Counted from the stretch's first letter, positions 18,557 through 26,861 are shown. The stretch is 64,000 bases of DNA from Dyadobacter crusticola DSM 16708 (GCF_000701505.1 NZ_JNJB01000007.1:271302-335301); one strand, 5' to 3'. Notes: generated by a model not told the origin, from the sequence alone. A program made the numbers and translations.

Positions 18557-19573
18557 ATGGCAACACCAGATTTTTCACAAATAGGCGGATCGCAGGACGA
18601 TGTTTCCAAGCGGTCTTACTGGAGTAAACCCGAGGGAATTACCTCCCTACTTTTTATGGGTGGTCTCGGCGCGGCCGCGCTATATTACTGGAACAAGATT
18701 GCAGCCTTCCTGATAGAGGTGACGCAAAATACCTTGTACCTCGGCTTTCTGATGGCCGTACTTGCGCTGGTGATCTTCCTGTTTACAAGCAAGGACGTAC
18801 GCACCGCTGTTTTTTTCCTGTTCAAAACATTGATGCGAAAAATCACCGGACTGGTTATCAAGCTGGATCCGATCGCGATCATGAAAATTTACATTGATGA
18901 TCTGAAAGAAAAGCGTGAGAAAATGCAAGGGCAAATCAATACGCTTGCCGGTCAACTTGTGAAATTGAACAAAAACATCAATGAAAACAATGAGCGCATT
19001 AAGCAGAAATTCGCGGAAGCCAATAAGGCAGGTACTATGCTCGACCGCCCGGGAATGAAGGAAACTGCTTCGCTGGCGACGATTGAAGGCGCAGGCTTGC
19101 AGGAAATGAATGAAAAGCTTTTCCCACTTCAAAGGAACATGAAGACGGTCCTGGAATTTATGGAAAAGGTTAATAAAAGTGCCGACTACATTATCAAGGA
19201 AACCGAAATTAAGGTAAAGCTCAAAGAGGCAGAGTACCGGATCGTGAAGGAAAGTTCCAATGCATTGCGCACTGCAATCAGCATTTTCAAAGGCAATCCG
19301 GATAAGAAATTCTATTTCGACGAGTCAATGGAGTATATCCAGGATGATATGAGCCAGAAACTGGGCGAGATGAAGCGCGCAATGGACTTGTCGCTTGACT
19401 TTATAAACGGAGTGGACGTGCAAAACGGTCTCCTTTCTGATAAGGGACAGGCAATGCTTGAAGCTTATAATTCTGGCCAGTTCAAACTAATCCAGCTCGA
19501 CAGCCCGCAGGCACCTTCCAGTCGACCAACTGAGGTACCCAAAGATTCGAGTTACCGCGGCCTTCTTGACTAA
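18557..19573 (+). CDS. membrane-anchored coiled-coil protein, second gene of the module
   Basis: 338 residues. Two membrane segments lie near residues 30-46 and 57-77, followed by an amphipathic stretch (VRTAVFFLFKTLMRKITGLV) and a long helical domain from about 100 to 300. The start of that domain, KLDPIAIMKIYIDDLKEKRE, and the Lys/Glu/Asn-rich helices after it recall PspA/IM30-type proteins, though this likeness is weak and by eye. The C-terminus is Pro/Ser-rich and probably disordered (QAPSSRPTEVPKDSS). It sits between a soluble coiled-coil gene and a membrane-anchored actin-fold gene. I do not recognise the family; a membrane-scaffold role is inference. Confidence 0.75.
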   Translation: MATPDFSQIGGSQDDVSKRSYWSKPEGITSLLFMGGLGAAALYYWNKIAAFLIEVTQNTLYLGFLMAVLALVIFLFTSKDVRTAVFFLFKTLMRKITGLVIKLDPIAIMKIYIDDLKEKREKMQGQINTLAGQLVKLNKNINENNERIKQKFAEANKAGTMLDRPGMKETASLATIEGAGLQEMNEKLFPLQRNMKTVLEFMEKVNKSADYIIKETEIKVKLKEAEYRIVKESSNALRTAISIFKGNPDKKFYFDESMEYIQDDMSQKLGEMKRAMDLSLDFINGVDVQNGLLSDKGQAMLEAYNSGQFKLIQLDSPQAPSSRPTEVPKDSSYRGLLD

Positions 19574-19620
19574 TACATTTTGTTCAAATATTTAACATCG
19601 TTAATCTCTAACACAAACCC

Positions 19621-20643
19621 ATGAAAAGACTCACAGTTGCCGGTCGCCTGATCATTACGGCGCTTATTTTAGGAGCAATATTTGTCGGATATAAGTACCT
19701 GGGCGGCCAACAGGCGCTCAACCAGATGGCGGAAGACCGGGCCCAAAGCCCGGAAAGTCAGGCTACAAATGCCAGCGAAGACGAAAGTACCCCGAGCGAA
19801 ACTGCAAGCGGAGATTCAGAAGCAGTTAGCTCTGACGCATCTGCATTCAACTACACCGCACCTGCACCGGTTGATGGAAAGCTGAAAGGTGTTGTCGAGC
19901 TTGGCGCAAGCGGTTTCAATTCTTTCATTATCAAAGTAGATAACCAAAAGCGCTGGTCACTTGAAAAGTCTGAGTTCGGAAATAGTCTGGTCACTGAGAA
20001 TATGGCAACCGACGAGGACATTCGCATTGGTCTTAAGAAGTACATAGGCGGTATGCTGGATTTCGGGGTGGGCAGCAAGGACATTCATTTCGTCGTAAGC
20101 TCCGGTGCTGCAAAAGCTGAGGTAACCCAGAAGATCACGCGCGTTCTGAAGTCAATCGGATATGTAGTAAACCAGGTGACTGCTGAGCAGGAAGGGCAGC
20201 TAGCGCTTAAATCGGTACTACCTGCGGAATACGCCGATAAAGCTTTCGTAGTCGATATTGGCTCAGGTAACACGAAGATTTCCTGGATGGAAGGCAGCAA
20301 GGTTTCAGCACTGGAATCTTACGGTGCAAAGTACTATCAGGATGGAGCAGATGATGCGAAGGTTTACGAAGAGGTATCTTCCAAATCAAAACAAATTCCT
20401 GCTGACAAACGCAAAACCTGCTTTATCATCGGAGGCGTACCTTTTGAAATGGCAAAAGAAGTACGCAAAGGCAAGGAGCGGTACACCACCCTGAGCGAGC
20501 CCCTCGCCTACTCCAAACTGACTAATGCAAAATCGAAAGCAGGCGTCAACATTTACAAAGCCGTAAAAGACGCAACCGGCTGCGACCAATTCGTATTCGA
20601 CTGGGACGCTAATTTTACGATAGGTTTTTTGTTGGGCTTGTAG
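19621..20643 (+). CDS. membrane-anchored Ppx/GppA-like (actin-fold) protein, third gene of the module
   Basis: 340 residues. One N-terminal membrane segment (residues 8-26) is followed by a Ser/Glu/Thr-rich linker to about 80, then a domain that reads as the actin/Ppx-GppA (ASKHA) fold. The phosphate-1-like strand is KGVVELGASGFNSFIIKVD (89-107, with Glu where Asp is usual). A helix block resembles the Ppx/GppA region before its second phosphate loop (GYVVNQVTAEQEGQLALKSV). The phosphate-2 loop is AFVVDIGSGNTKISW (208-222), and an adenosine-type motif is CFIIGGVPFEMA. The linker suggests the domain is held off the membrane. Whether it binds ATP, polyphosphate or (p)ppGpp is unknown. It follows the membrane coiled-coil gene after 47 bp. 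Confidence 0.75.
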   Translation: MKRLTVAGRLIITALILGAIFVGYKYLGGQQALNQMAEDRAQSPESQATNASEDESTPSETASGDSEAVSSDASAFNYTAPAPVDGKLKGVVELGASGFNSFIIKVDNQKRWSLEKSEFGNSLVTENMATDEDIRIGLKKYIGGMLDFGVGSKDIHFVVSSGAAKAEVTQKITRVLKSIGYVVNQVTAEQEGQLALKSVLPAEYADKAFVVDIGSGNTKISWMEGSKVSALESYGAKYYQDGADDAKVYEEVSSKSKQIPADKRKTCFIIGGVPFEMAKEVRKGKERYTTLSEPLAYSKLTNAKSKAGVNIYKAVKDATGCDQFVFDWDANFTIGFLLGL

Positions 20644-20825
20644 GAAGAGTTGGGGGGGAGGATGGAGGAAAGGGAGGATGGAGGAAGTTACAGATGTTAA
20701 TTACATTTATAATTTACACAAGTAAATAACATCTAACATCTTCTCCAATCCTTAATCTTCTTTTCTTCTTTTCCTCCCCTTCACCCCTTTCCTCCCTTTC
20801 CTCCCTTTCCACCCCTACCGCCCCA
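20644..20825. repeat. nested inverted repeat, purine arm facing pyrimidine arm
   Basis: A purine-rich left arm with repeated GGAGGATGGAGG (about 20644-20688) faces a pyrimidine-rich right arm with repeated CCTCCCTTTC (about 20758-20825). Inside these, AGATGTTA (20692-20699) faces TAACATCT (20727-20734), followed by a second near copy, AACATC. No coding potential. It lies between two co-oriented genes and may act as a transcript boundary. See findings. Confidence 0.7.
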
Positions 20826-20845
20826 ATCCAGAATAACAAGAAAAA

Positions 20846-21346
20846 ATGACGCTATCACAACTATTTCAATATATCTCTTCAAATCCGTGGCCGGCTGTGG
20901 CCTTTTTTGCTTTAATGCCGGTACTAGCCTGGGCCATTGGTGAGTTGGCGAATGGGAGCCGTGATGTTCGGTTCTGGAGTTATGTGTATGCGGTGCTGGT
21001 TTATGCGGTTAGTATCCCCGGCATTTTTGCATTTACGCTGAACATCTACCTTTTTCTTTTCGAGAGACAGAGTATCTGGCAAGCCAATATCATTCTCCAA
21101 TTTTTTCCGATCATTTCGCTTGCATTGACGCTCATGCTGATCAAGCGGAAGATACCTTTCGCATTGATCCCCGGTTTTGGCAAAATTTCCGGATTTCTTA
21201 CGCTCATTGCCGCCCTCATTGGATTGATGTGGTTCTTCGACCGATTGCACTTAGTAGCATGGACTTACATTCCATTTTCTGTGATCTTGATCGGTTTTGT
21301 GCTCACTTTGCTAGCGATTAGATTTGCATGGAGCAAACTGTTCTGA
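20846..21346 (+). CDS. small polytopic membrane protein of unknown function
   Basis: 166 residues with about five membrane segments (near 14-34, 42-70, 78-98, 108-128 and 134-160), little soluble sequence and no charged catalytic motif. I do not recognise the family. Its last 19 bp overlap the start of the nuclease-like gene, which implies coupled translation and ties it to the nuclease/methylase cassette, or is simply compact packing. Confidence 0.7.
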   Translation: MTLSQLFQYISSNPWPAVAFFALMPVLAWAIGELANGSRDVRFWSYVYAVLVYAVSIPGIFAFTLNIYLFLFERQSIWQANIILQFFPIISLALTLMLIKRKIPFALIPGFGKISGFLTLIAALIGLMWFFDRLHLVAWTYIPFSVILIGFVLTLLAIRFAWSKLF

Positions 21347-21990
21347 AATCCGGTACATACATTCAAATCTCCGTTAAGGCTGAACAGAAGCTTGCGGCCC
21401 GCAAGCTGGTGGAGCATTCGCTGGCGCACCATCGTGTTGCTAATATCTGGGACAAAGCCCAGGTGTTACCCGCCAGTACCCGAATGCTCCGGTTCACGGG
21501 CACGCTCGGCGAGATCGTTTTCGCAGATTCCTTTCACTTACCCCGCCCTACCCGATCTTTCGGCGCAGATGATGGCCAGGACTGGGGCCAAGATTTCTTG
21601 ATCACGTCGGAATTGCAGGATTTTTCGGTGGATGTGAAATCAATGAAGCGGCGGACGGGAAGCCTTGCTGGCGAGTATGTACTTAATATTCCCGCTTCTC
21701 AGCTGAACAAGCCAAAATCGAAAACCACGCATTACTTCTGCATTTCATTTCACCAATCTGAAACAGATGGCACGATTGCCTCTCTGCTGGGATTTATCGA
21801 CAAATCTGCATTGCAGAATGGTGAAGTCGGCAAGTTCTACGCAGCGGGAACCAAGCGGGTCAGGGCCGACGGTACTTCATTTACATTCAACGAGAATACT
21901 TACGAGATCCTGTTCAAAGAAATTTCGCCGGTAACACCCACCGCCTATATCAGATCACTGACGGGCTTTCGGGTTTGCGCTTTGAAATAA
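21328..21990 (+). CDS. probable PD-(D/E)XK endonuclease
   Basis: 220 residues, no signal peptide. A helical N-terminus is followed by a region with the order expected of PD-(D/E)XK nucleases: Glu62 in TLGEIVFADSF, Asp89 in DWGQDFLITS, then Asp102-x-Lys104 in FSVDVKSMKRR on the next strand. After these comes YVLNIPASQLNKPKSKTTHY, matching the usual strand-helix with Gln/Lys after the catalytic core. The assignment rests on this motif order and on the adjacent DNA methyltransferase 70 bp downstream, which together suggest restriction-modification. Cleavage site and type cannot be read. It overlaps the preceding membrane-protein gene. Confidence 0.65.
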   Translation: MEQTVLKSGTYIQISVKAEQKLAARKLVEHSLAHHRVANIWDKAQVLPASTRMLRFTGTLGEIVFADSFHLPRPTRSFGADDGQDWGQDFLITSELQDFSVDVKSMKRRTGSLAGEYVLNIPASQLNKPKSKTTHYFCISFHQSETDGTIASLLGFIDKSALQNGEVGKFYAAGTKRVRADGTSFTFNENTYEILFKEISPVTPTAYIRSLTGFRVCALK

Positions 21991-22060
21991 GTAGTTTTAG
22001 AGGTGTTCTCTCCCGAAAACGATCGATTCGGGAAACTTACCAGGATTTTTGTTTTCATAA

Positions 22061-23542
22061 ATGGCATCACAGTCACGCACTTACCAGAAGAAAAAGCTCC
22101 TCGGGCAAGTTTACACACCGTCGCATATAGTTGAAAAGATCCTTGGATTATGCGGGTTCTATCAGGCAGATTTGGCAGCAGTCCAAATTCTGGACCCTGC
22201 TTGCGGAGACGGCCGCTTTCTGGTGCCGATCGCTTCCTATATCATTCAAAATACACCGCGTGAGCTCCTTCCTGAAAAGCTCAGCCAGATCCACGGCTGG
22301 GATATTGATCCGCTTGCCATTACTGCGTGTCTAACTAATCTGAATGCACTCGTGGAGCCGCTTGGAATTTCCGTCGCCTGGAACCTTTCGGTTTGTAATG
22401 CATTGACGCAAAAGGACATCCAGCAAAAGTTTGATTTTATTGTTGGCAACCCGCCTTATATAAGGATCCAGCACCTGGAAGAACAGCAACGGACTTTTAT
22501 TAAAAACCATTACGCATTTTGCCGCTCAGGATCCACAGACGCTTATGTGGCATTTTTCGAACTTGCCACCACACTGTTGTCAGAAAATGGGGTATGCGGA
22601 TTTATAACACCCAATTCTTTCTTCATTTCGGAAACAGGCAGGCCGCTTCGATCCTATTTTCAAGAGGAGCAGAACCTTATTCACGTTACCAATTTTGCCG
22701 AGATAAGTGTTTTCGAGAATGCTTCCACTTACTCTGCAATTACCGTTTTTGGAAAGAAAAAGGCTCCTGATTTTACCTTTGAGAAATGTACTTCTGCCAA
22801 TCTCACTTATGAATCCAGACGCATTGCATTCACCGACCTGAGTGATCCCTGGCAGCTGTCGGTATCCTCCGTGTCCGTTCAGGAAGGCAGCAAGTTAGGC
22901 GATATTTGCAAGATCTCAGTTGGACTTACAACCCTCGCAGACGCATATTATCTCTTCTCGATTATCGAAGAAAACGACGATATCGTATATGCCAAGAACA
23001 AAAACGGCGATTTCGTATATCTTGAAAAGGAGCTGTTAAAGCCGATTATCAAAGGGTCAAAACTAAAATCCGCAACAGATCCAGTCACTGAGTACATTCT
23101 TTTCCCATATCAGAAAAATGAATCTGGCAAACAGCAGATTATCAATGAAGAAACCCTTAAAACGCAGTTTCCGAAAACTTTTTCGTATTTGCTTAAAGTA
23201 AAACCCGCGCTCGATCGTCGTGATAATGGGAAGCCTAATCCAGTTGCGTGGTATGCATTCGGCCGGTCTCAGGGCTTAGACAGTTCATTTGGCAAAAAGA
23301 TCATTTTTTCACCCATGAACAAGAAGCCCAATTTTGTGCTGTACGAGAACCCGGATGTGACTGTGTATTCCGGCTATTTTATTAAGTACGAAGGTGACCA
23401 TGAGCCATTATTAGCGCAGCTGAATTCGCAGCGAATGGCCGACTTTATTGCTGTGGCTGGCAGAGATTTTCAGGGAGGCTACAAAGGTTACAACAAAAAA
23501 GCAATTGAGAATTTTATAGTTACCAGTCTGGTACCAGCTTGA
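22061..23542 (+). CDS. N6-adenine DNA methyltransferase (TaqI/Eco57I-like)
   Basis: 493 residues. The SAM-binding motif is ILDPACGDGRFL (43-54), preceded by GQVYTPSHIVEKIL as in gamma-class N6-adenine methylases, and the catalytic motif IV is FIVGNPPYIRIQ (NPPY at 130-133). The C-terminal half (about 260-490) looks like a TaqI-type target-recognition domain, with GKKIIFSPMNKKPNF and a closing DFQGGYKGYNKKAIENF. Length is near M.TaqI plus some 70 residues, too short for a fused type IIG nuclease. The nuclease-like gene directly upstream is the probable cognate. If that gene proves inactive, this is a solitary methylase. Confidence 0.88.
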   Translation: MASQSRTYQKKKLLGQVYTPSHIVEKILGLCGFYQADLAAVQILDPACGDGRFLVPIASYIIQNTPRELLPEKLSQIHGWDIDPLAITACLTNLNALVEPLGISVAWNLSVCNALTQKDIQQKFDFIVGNPPYIRIQHLEEQQRTFIKNHYAFCRSGSTDAYVAFFELATTLLSENGVCGFITPNSFFISETGRPLRSYFQEEQNLIHVTNFAEISVFENASTYSAITVFGKKKAPDFTFEKCTSANLTYESRRIAFTDLSDPWQLSVSSVSVQEGSKLGDICKISVGLTTLADAYYLFSIIEENDDIVYAKNKNGDFVYLEKELLKPIIKGSKLKSATDPVTEYILFPYQKNESGKQQIINEETLKTQFPKTFSYLLKVKPALDRRDNGKPNPVAWYAFGRSQGLDSSFGKKIIFSPMNKKPNFVLYENPDVTVYSGYFIKYEGDHEPLLAQLNSQRMADFIAVAGRDFQGGYKGYNKKAIENFIVTSLVPA

Positions 23543-23587
23543 TTTTCAGTAGAACAAACGTAAAACATCACACTTAAAACCTATAAA

Positions 23588-23611
23588 TAAACGAACGTTC
23601 ATTTATATTTG
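23588..23611. promoter_or_regulatory. TetR-type operator overlapping a -7 promoter element
   Basis: TAAACGAACGTTCATTTA (23588-23605) is a near-perfect palindrome centred on GAACGTTC. It overlaps TATATTTG (23604-23611), an exact TAnnTTTG -7 element on the plus strand. The arrangement fits autorepression of the TetR-family gene that follows. Confidence 0.6.
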
Positions 23612-23635
23612 CCGCATGATAATATTGATAAGAAT

Positions 23636-24229
23636 TTGAGAACAAGAGACGTCAACAAAGAGGCATTGATTCGACAGAAAGCGGTCGAAATGATCGTAAA
23701 TCATGGGTTTGACGGTTTGAGCATGCACAAACTTGCTAGGGCGGCAGGCGTTTCCGTGGCGACGATCTACATTTATTTCCACGACCGGGAAGATCTGATC
23801 CAGCAGCTTTACACCGACGAGACCAACAAGATGTTTGATGCGACATTAAAGAATTTCGACCCGGAATCGCATTTCGATGAAGGATTGCGGATACAGTGGC
23901 TCAACCGGATGCATTACTGCCTGGAAAACCCTTTCAGCCACACGTTTATAGAACAGCTGCGCCACTCTCCGCTGGTGAGCCGCTCCAATGTAGATGCGCG
24001 GTTTACCGAAGCAATGGGCAGGTTTGTACATAAAGCGATTGAGCGCCACGAAATAGTGCCGCTTCCTGTTGAGATTTACTGGTCAGTTGCATTTGCGCCA
24101 TTGTATCAGCTCGTCAAGTTTCATATTGCAAAGTCCAGTATGCCCGGCCGGCCGCCTTTTATTTTTGATGAAGAAAAAGTAAATCAGACACTCGGTTTGG
24201 TACTGAAAGCTTTGAAGCCGCAACCTTGA
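23636..24229 (+). CDS. TetR/AcrR family transcriptional regulator
   Basis: N-terminal helix-turn-helix domain of TetR type (MIVNHGFDGLSMHKLARAAG, VSVATIYIYFHDREDLIQQL), then a helical ligand-binding domain. There is no ATG in frame at the front. TTG at 23609 would give 206 residues, but it lies at or before the likely transcription start set by the -7 element at 23604-23611. TTG at 23636 gives MRTRDVNKEALIRQKAVEMI (197 aa), a normal TetR N-terminus, and is preferred. It heads an apparent operon with a small ferredoxin-like protein and an MFS transporter, whose expression it probably represses. Confidence 0.85.
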   Translation: MRTRDVNKEALIRQKAVEMIVNHGFDGLSMHKLARAAGVSVATIYIYFHDREDLIQQLYTDETNKMFDATLKNFDPESHFDEGLRIQWLNRMHYCLENPFSHTFIEQLRHSPLVSRSNVDARFTEAMGRFVHKAIERHEIVPLPVEIYWSVAFAPLYQLVKFHIAKSSMPGRPPFIFDEEKVNQTLGLVLKALKPQP

Positions 24230-24265
24230 AATGCATTCAGTATCGTACCGAACAACTACTTAGCT

Positions 24266-24505
24266 ATGAGCGAACACGTTTACCACGAAGAATACGTCCT
24301 CGTTTTCAGGACGAATGTCAAAAATAAGCGCCACGTTAAGTCTATATCGCCGCTGCTGGACGGACATACCAGTATCATCAGGTGGAATATAGACCTCAGC
24401 GATATCGACTACGTGCTCCGAATTGAAGCCACGCAGCCGGAATGCGCGCCAGTTATCGCGCTTTTGCAACAAGCTGGCTACGCGTGCGAAGAATTAACAG
24501 ACTAA
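24266..24505 (+). CDS. small protein, HMA/ferredoxin-like fold without metal cysteines
   Basis: 79 residues. The order of strands and helices (EEYVLVFRTNV, KRHVKSISPLLDG, IIRWNIDLSDIDYVLRIEA, CAPVIALLQQAGYACEEL) matches the beta-alpha-beta-beta-alpha-beta fold of heavy-metal-associated domains, but the CxxC metal loop is absent; the only cysteines are C-terminal. It lies 36 bp after the TetR gene and 12 bp before the MFS gene, so it is probably part of that operon. Role unknown. Confidence 0.65.
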   Translation: MSEHVYHEEYVLVFRTNVKNKRHVKSISPLLDGHTSIIRWNIDLSDIDYVLRIEATQPECAPVIALLQQAGYACEELTD

Positions 24506-24517
24506 TCGACTTCCTAC

Positions 24518-25771
24518 ATGACGGAACAAAAAAAGCCGACTTTCACCGGCTATGAGAAATTTATTATTGCATTGCTGGCCTTCCTGCAGTTTACGGTCGT
24601 GCTGGATTTCATGGTCCTCTCCCCACTCGGGTACATTCTTTTGGAAAAACTTTCGATTACAACCAGCCAGTTTGGGCTGGTTGTTTCGGCCTATGCATTC
24701 AGCGCGGGAGCAGCGGGCCTCATTACCGCGGGCTTTGCCGATAAGTTTGACCGGAAGAAGCTGCTCCTTTTCTTTTACACGGGATTTGTAATCGGCACTT
24801 TCCTTTGCGGAATCGCGCCTACTTACCACTTTCTGTTGGCCGCCAGAATTTTCACCGGACTTTTTGGCGGTGTGATCGGCTCCATCGGCTTTGCGATTAT
24901 TACGGACCTTTTCCCGATCCAGGTTCGCGGCCGTGTCATGGGGTTTGTTCAAATGGCGTTTGCAAGCAGCCAGGTTTTGGGGATACCAATCGGATTGTAT
25001 CTCGCAAAAGAGTACAGCTGGCACGCGCCGTTTCTGATGATCGTCGGTTTAAGCATTATTGTTGGGGTGCTGGTTGTGTTTTTTATGAAGCCGATCAATG
25101 CACATTTGAAACTCCAAACCAAGACGAACGCGTTTCAGCATTTGGGTAAAACTCTGGCAAGACGGTCATACCTCCAAGCCTTCGCCGCCACTACCCTGCT
25201 CGCGACCGGCGGTTTTATGCTGATGCCCTTTGGTACTGCTTATGGTGTCAACAATCTCGGCATTCAGGAGTCGCAGCTTCCTACATTATATATGGTAACC
25301 GGCTTGTGCATGCTTGCATTCAGTCCGCTGATCGGGAAGCTGAGCGACAAGATTGGCAAGTACAAAGTGTTCCTCTGGGGCTCCTCCATTGCATGCATTA
25401 TGACACTTATTTATTGCAATCTGAGCGTGACGCCACTTTGGATTATTATCATATTGAACATTCTGCTTTTCGTCGGTATTACCGGCCGGATGATCTCTGC
25501 TTCGGCTTTGATGAGTGCTGTTCCTGAGCCGCAGGATCGGGGTGCATTCATGGGGATCAACTCGTCGGTCCAGCAGATTTCAGGTGGGATTGCTTCTCTA
25601 ATTGCCGGCTTCATCGTGTACGAAACAAGTACCGGCTTCCTTGAAAACTATCCATTACTCGGGAACGTCGTTGTGTTTGCGATTGTGGTAACTGCGTTTT
25701 TAATGTATCGTATTCACAAGTACGTTACCCATAAAACTCAGTCGGCGCCAGCTTCCGGGGCAGCTATTTAG
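24518..25771 (+). CDS. MFS efflux transporter
   Basis: 417 residues, about 12 membrane segments, of the AraJ/YdhP-like drug or sugar efflux type. After segment 2 comes the motif-A loop GFADKFDRKKLLLF; the fourth segment region has GLFGGVIGSIGFAIITDLFP followed by VRGRVMGFVQMAF, typical of the DHA1 family. The second half repeats the loop as LIGKLSDKIGKYKVF. The TetR gene at the head of the operon suggests induction by a toxic compound. Substrate unknown. Confidence 0.88.
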   Translation: MTEQKKPTFTGYEKFIIALLAFLQFTVVLDFMVLSPLGYILLEKLSITTSQFGLVVSAYAFSAGAAGLITAGFADKFDRKKLLLFFYTGFVIGTFLCGIAPTYHFLLAARIFTGLFGGVIGSIGFAIITDLFPIQVRGRVMGFVQMAFASSQVLGIPIGLYLAKEYSWHAPFLMIVGLSIIVGVLVVFFMKPINAHLKLQTKTNAFQHLGKTLARRSYLQAFAATTLLATGGFMLMPFGTAYGVNNLGIQESQLPTLYMVTGLCMLAFSPLIGKLSDKIGKYKVFLWGSSIACIMTLIYCNLSVTPLWIIIILNILLFVGITGRMISASALMSAVPEPQDRGAFMGINSSVQQISGGIASLIAGFIVYETSTGFLENYPLLGNVVVFAIVVTAFLMYRIHKYVTHKTQSAPASGAAI

Positions 25772-25941
25772 GAGTTTGTAATCAGCCACCAGCTTGGCAA
25801 CATTGCTCTTTCATATTTTCGAAGGAACAATCACCGGGCTGGTGGTTTTTTTATGTTTGAATCAACGTAAACTAATATCCCTTATACCAGCACCTTATAG
25901 AATAAAGTCAAAAATTCTTGAAATAAATTCTTTTTATACTT

Positions 25942-25971
25942 TTTGATCTTTTAAAAAGATTTATACATTTA
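25942..25971 (+). promoter_or_regulatory. candidate parA promoter
   Basis: TTTG (25942-25945), 18 bp, then TACATTTA (25964-25971): a -33 element and a 7-of-8 match to the TAnnTTTG -7 element at acceptable spacing, about 120 bp before the parA start. Confidence 0.4.
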
Positions 25972-26029
25972 CAAAGACAAAAACTTTTGAGGCTTTTTAT
26001 TCATTCAGATTAGTAGTAAAATTATTTTA

Positions 26030-26061
26030 CGTTTATTTACGTATCCGACGTGAAATAAACG
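26030..26061. promoter_or_regulatory. inverted repeat upstream of parA, candidate operator or parS
   Basis: CGTTTATTTACG (26030-26041) and CGTGAAATAAACG (26049-26061) form an inverted repeat of 12-13 bp arms with one unpaired base and a 7-base centre, ending 30 bp before the parA ATG. In plasmid partition loci of the ParA-RHH type, the small DNA-binding partner binds repeats just upstream of parA, which serve as operator and often as the partition site. Confidence 0.5.
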
Positions 26062-26091
26062 ACAAACATTTTATACTAATAATACTTTTAA

Positions 26092-26856
26092 ATGAAAATC
26101 ATCAGTATTGTCAACAACAAGGGTGGTGTGGGAAAAACTACGTCTGCTCAGAGCATTGCTGCCGGTCTCAGCAAATTTGCGAATGCAAGGGTGCTGGTTA
26201 TTGACCTGGATGCACAAGCCAGTCTTACGAAAAGCTTCGGCATTCAGCACGCCGGCTTGAAAAAAGACAGTGGTTCGTTCATCACCGGTGAATATGAATT
26301 TGACGAGATTGTTAAGCGTGTTGGCGACATCGATGTATTGCCCGGATCGGCAGAAATGATCCATCGTGAAGACACGATCAGGTCGGCCCCTGTTTTTCCA
26401 TTCAACCTGAAAATTGCTTTGGAAAAAGTAAAAGAGTTGTACGATTTCGTGATCATCGACTGCCCTCCTGCCCTGTATGGTAACACGAGACTGGCGCTGG
26501 TTTCATGCCACCAGTATTATGTTCCGCTGCAGGCTGAGTTCTTGAGTTATGAGGGTTTGAGAAACTTCCTGGTTTACTCTGCCGAGATCAAAAAAATAAG
26601 TCCGAGTACAAACCTCGGCGGCGTTTTCGCCACTAGGTATAACCCGAAAATCCGCAAGAAGATCAGCCACGAACTGATCAATGCGACAAGGGAGCAACTT
26701 GGTGAAGTATTTATGGATTCGTACATTCGCGATAACATAGCCTTGTCTGAGGCCCAGGCAAACGGCACAACGATATTCGATTACGCGCCCGATAGCAATG
26801 GCGCAGAAGATTATTACAAGCTAACTAAAGAAATACTCGAACGAATTAATAACTGA
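26092..26856 (+). CDS. parA: ParA family partition ATPase
   Basis: 254 residues. The deviant Walker A is KGGVGKTT (10-17), the A' strand VLVIDLDAQASLTKSFG, and the Walker B FVIIDCPPAL. There is no N-terminal helix-turn-helix, so it is of the short (Ib-like) or Soj-like class. The gene is followed after 5 bp by a small ribbon-helix-helix-like gene instead of a large chromosomal ParB, which points to a plasmid-type partition or cargo-positioning pair. It could segregate a plasmid remnant or place a protein cargo; the sequence does not decide. Confidence 0.85.
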   Translation: MKIISIVNNKGGVGKTTSAQSIAAGLSKFANARVLVIDLDAQASLTKSFGIQHAGLKKDSGSFITGEYEFDEIVKRVGDIDVLPGSAEMIHREDTIRSAPVFPFNLKIALEKVKELYDFVIIDCPPALYGNTRLALVSCHQYYVPLQAEFLSYEGLRNFLVYSAEIKKISPSTNLGGVFATRYNPKIRKKISHELINATREQLGEVFMDSYIRDNIALSEAQANGTTIFDYAPDSNGAEDYYKLTKEILERINN

Positions 26857-26861
26857 CACTT

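Larger units (their letters stand above)
25772..26091. other. intergenic region between the efflux operon and parA
   Basis: 320 bases without a gene. At the left end CCACCAGC (25786-25793) can pair with GCTGGTGG (25838-25845), followed by seven T, a possible terminator with an unusually long loop. The middle is very AT-rich and holds the candidate parA promoter; the right end holds an inverted repeat. Both are listed separately. Confidence 0.5.

Noticed and set aside
17861..19573. Tellurite-resistance (TelA-type) assignment for the coiled-coil pair
   Set aside because: Neither protein carries the TelA signature or any anion-resistance motif I recognise; likeness is limited to coiled coil.
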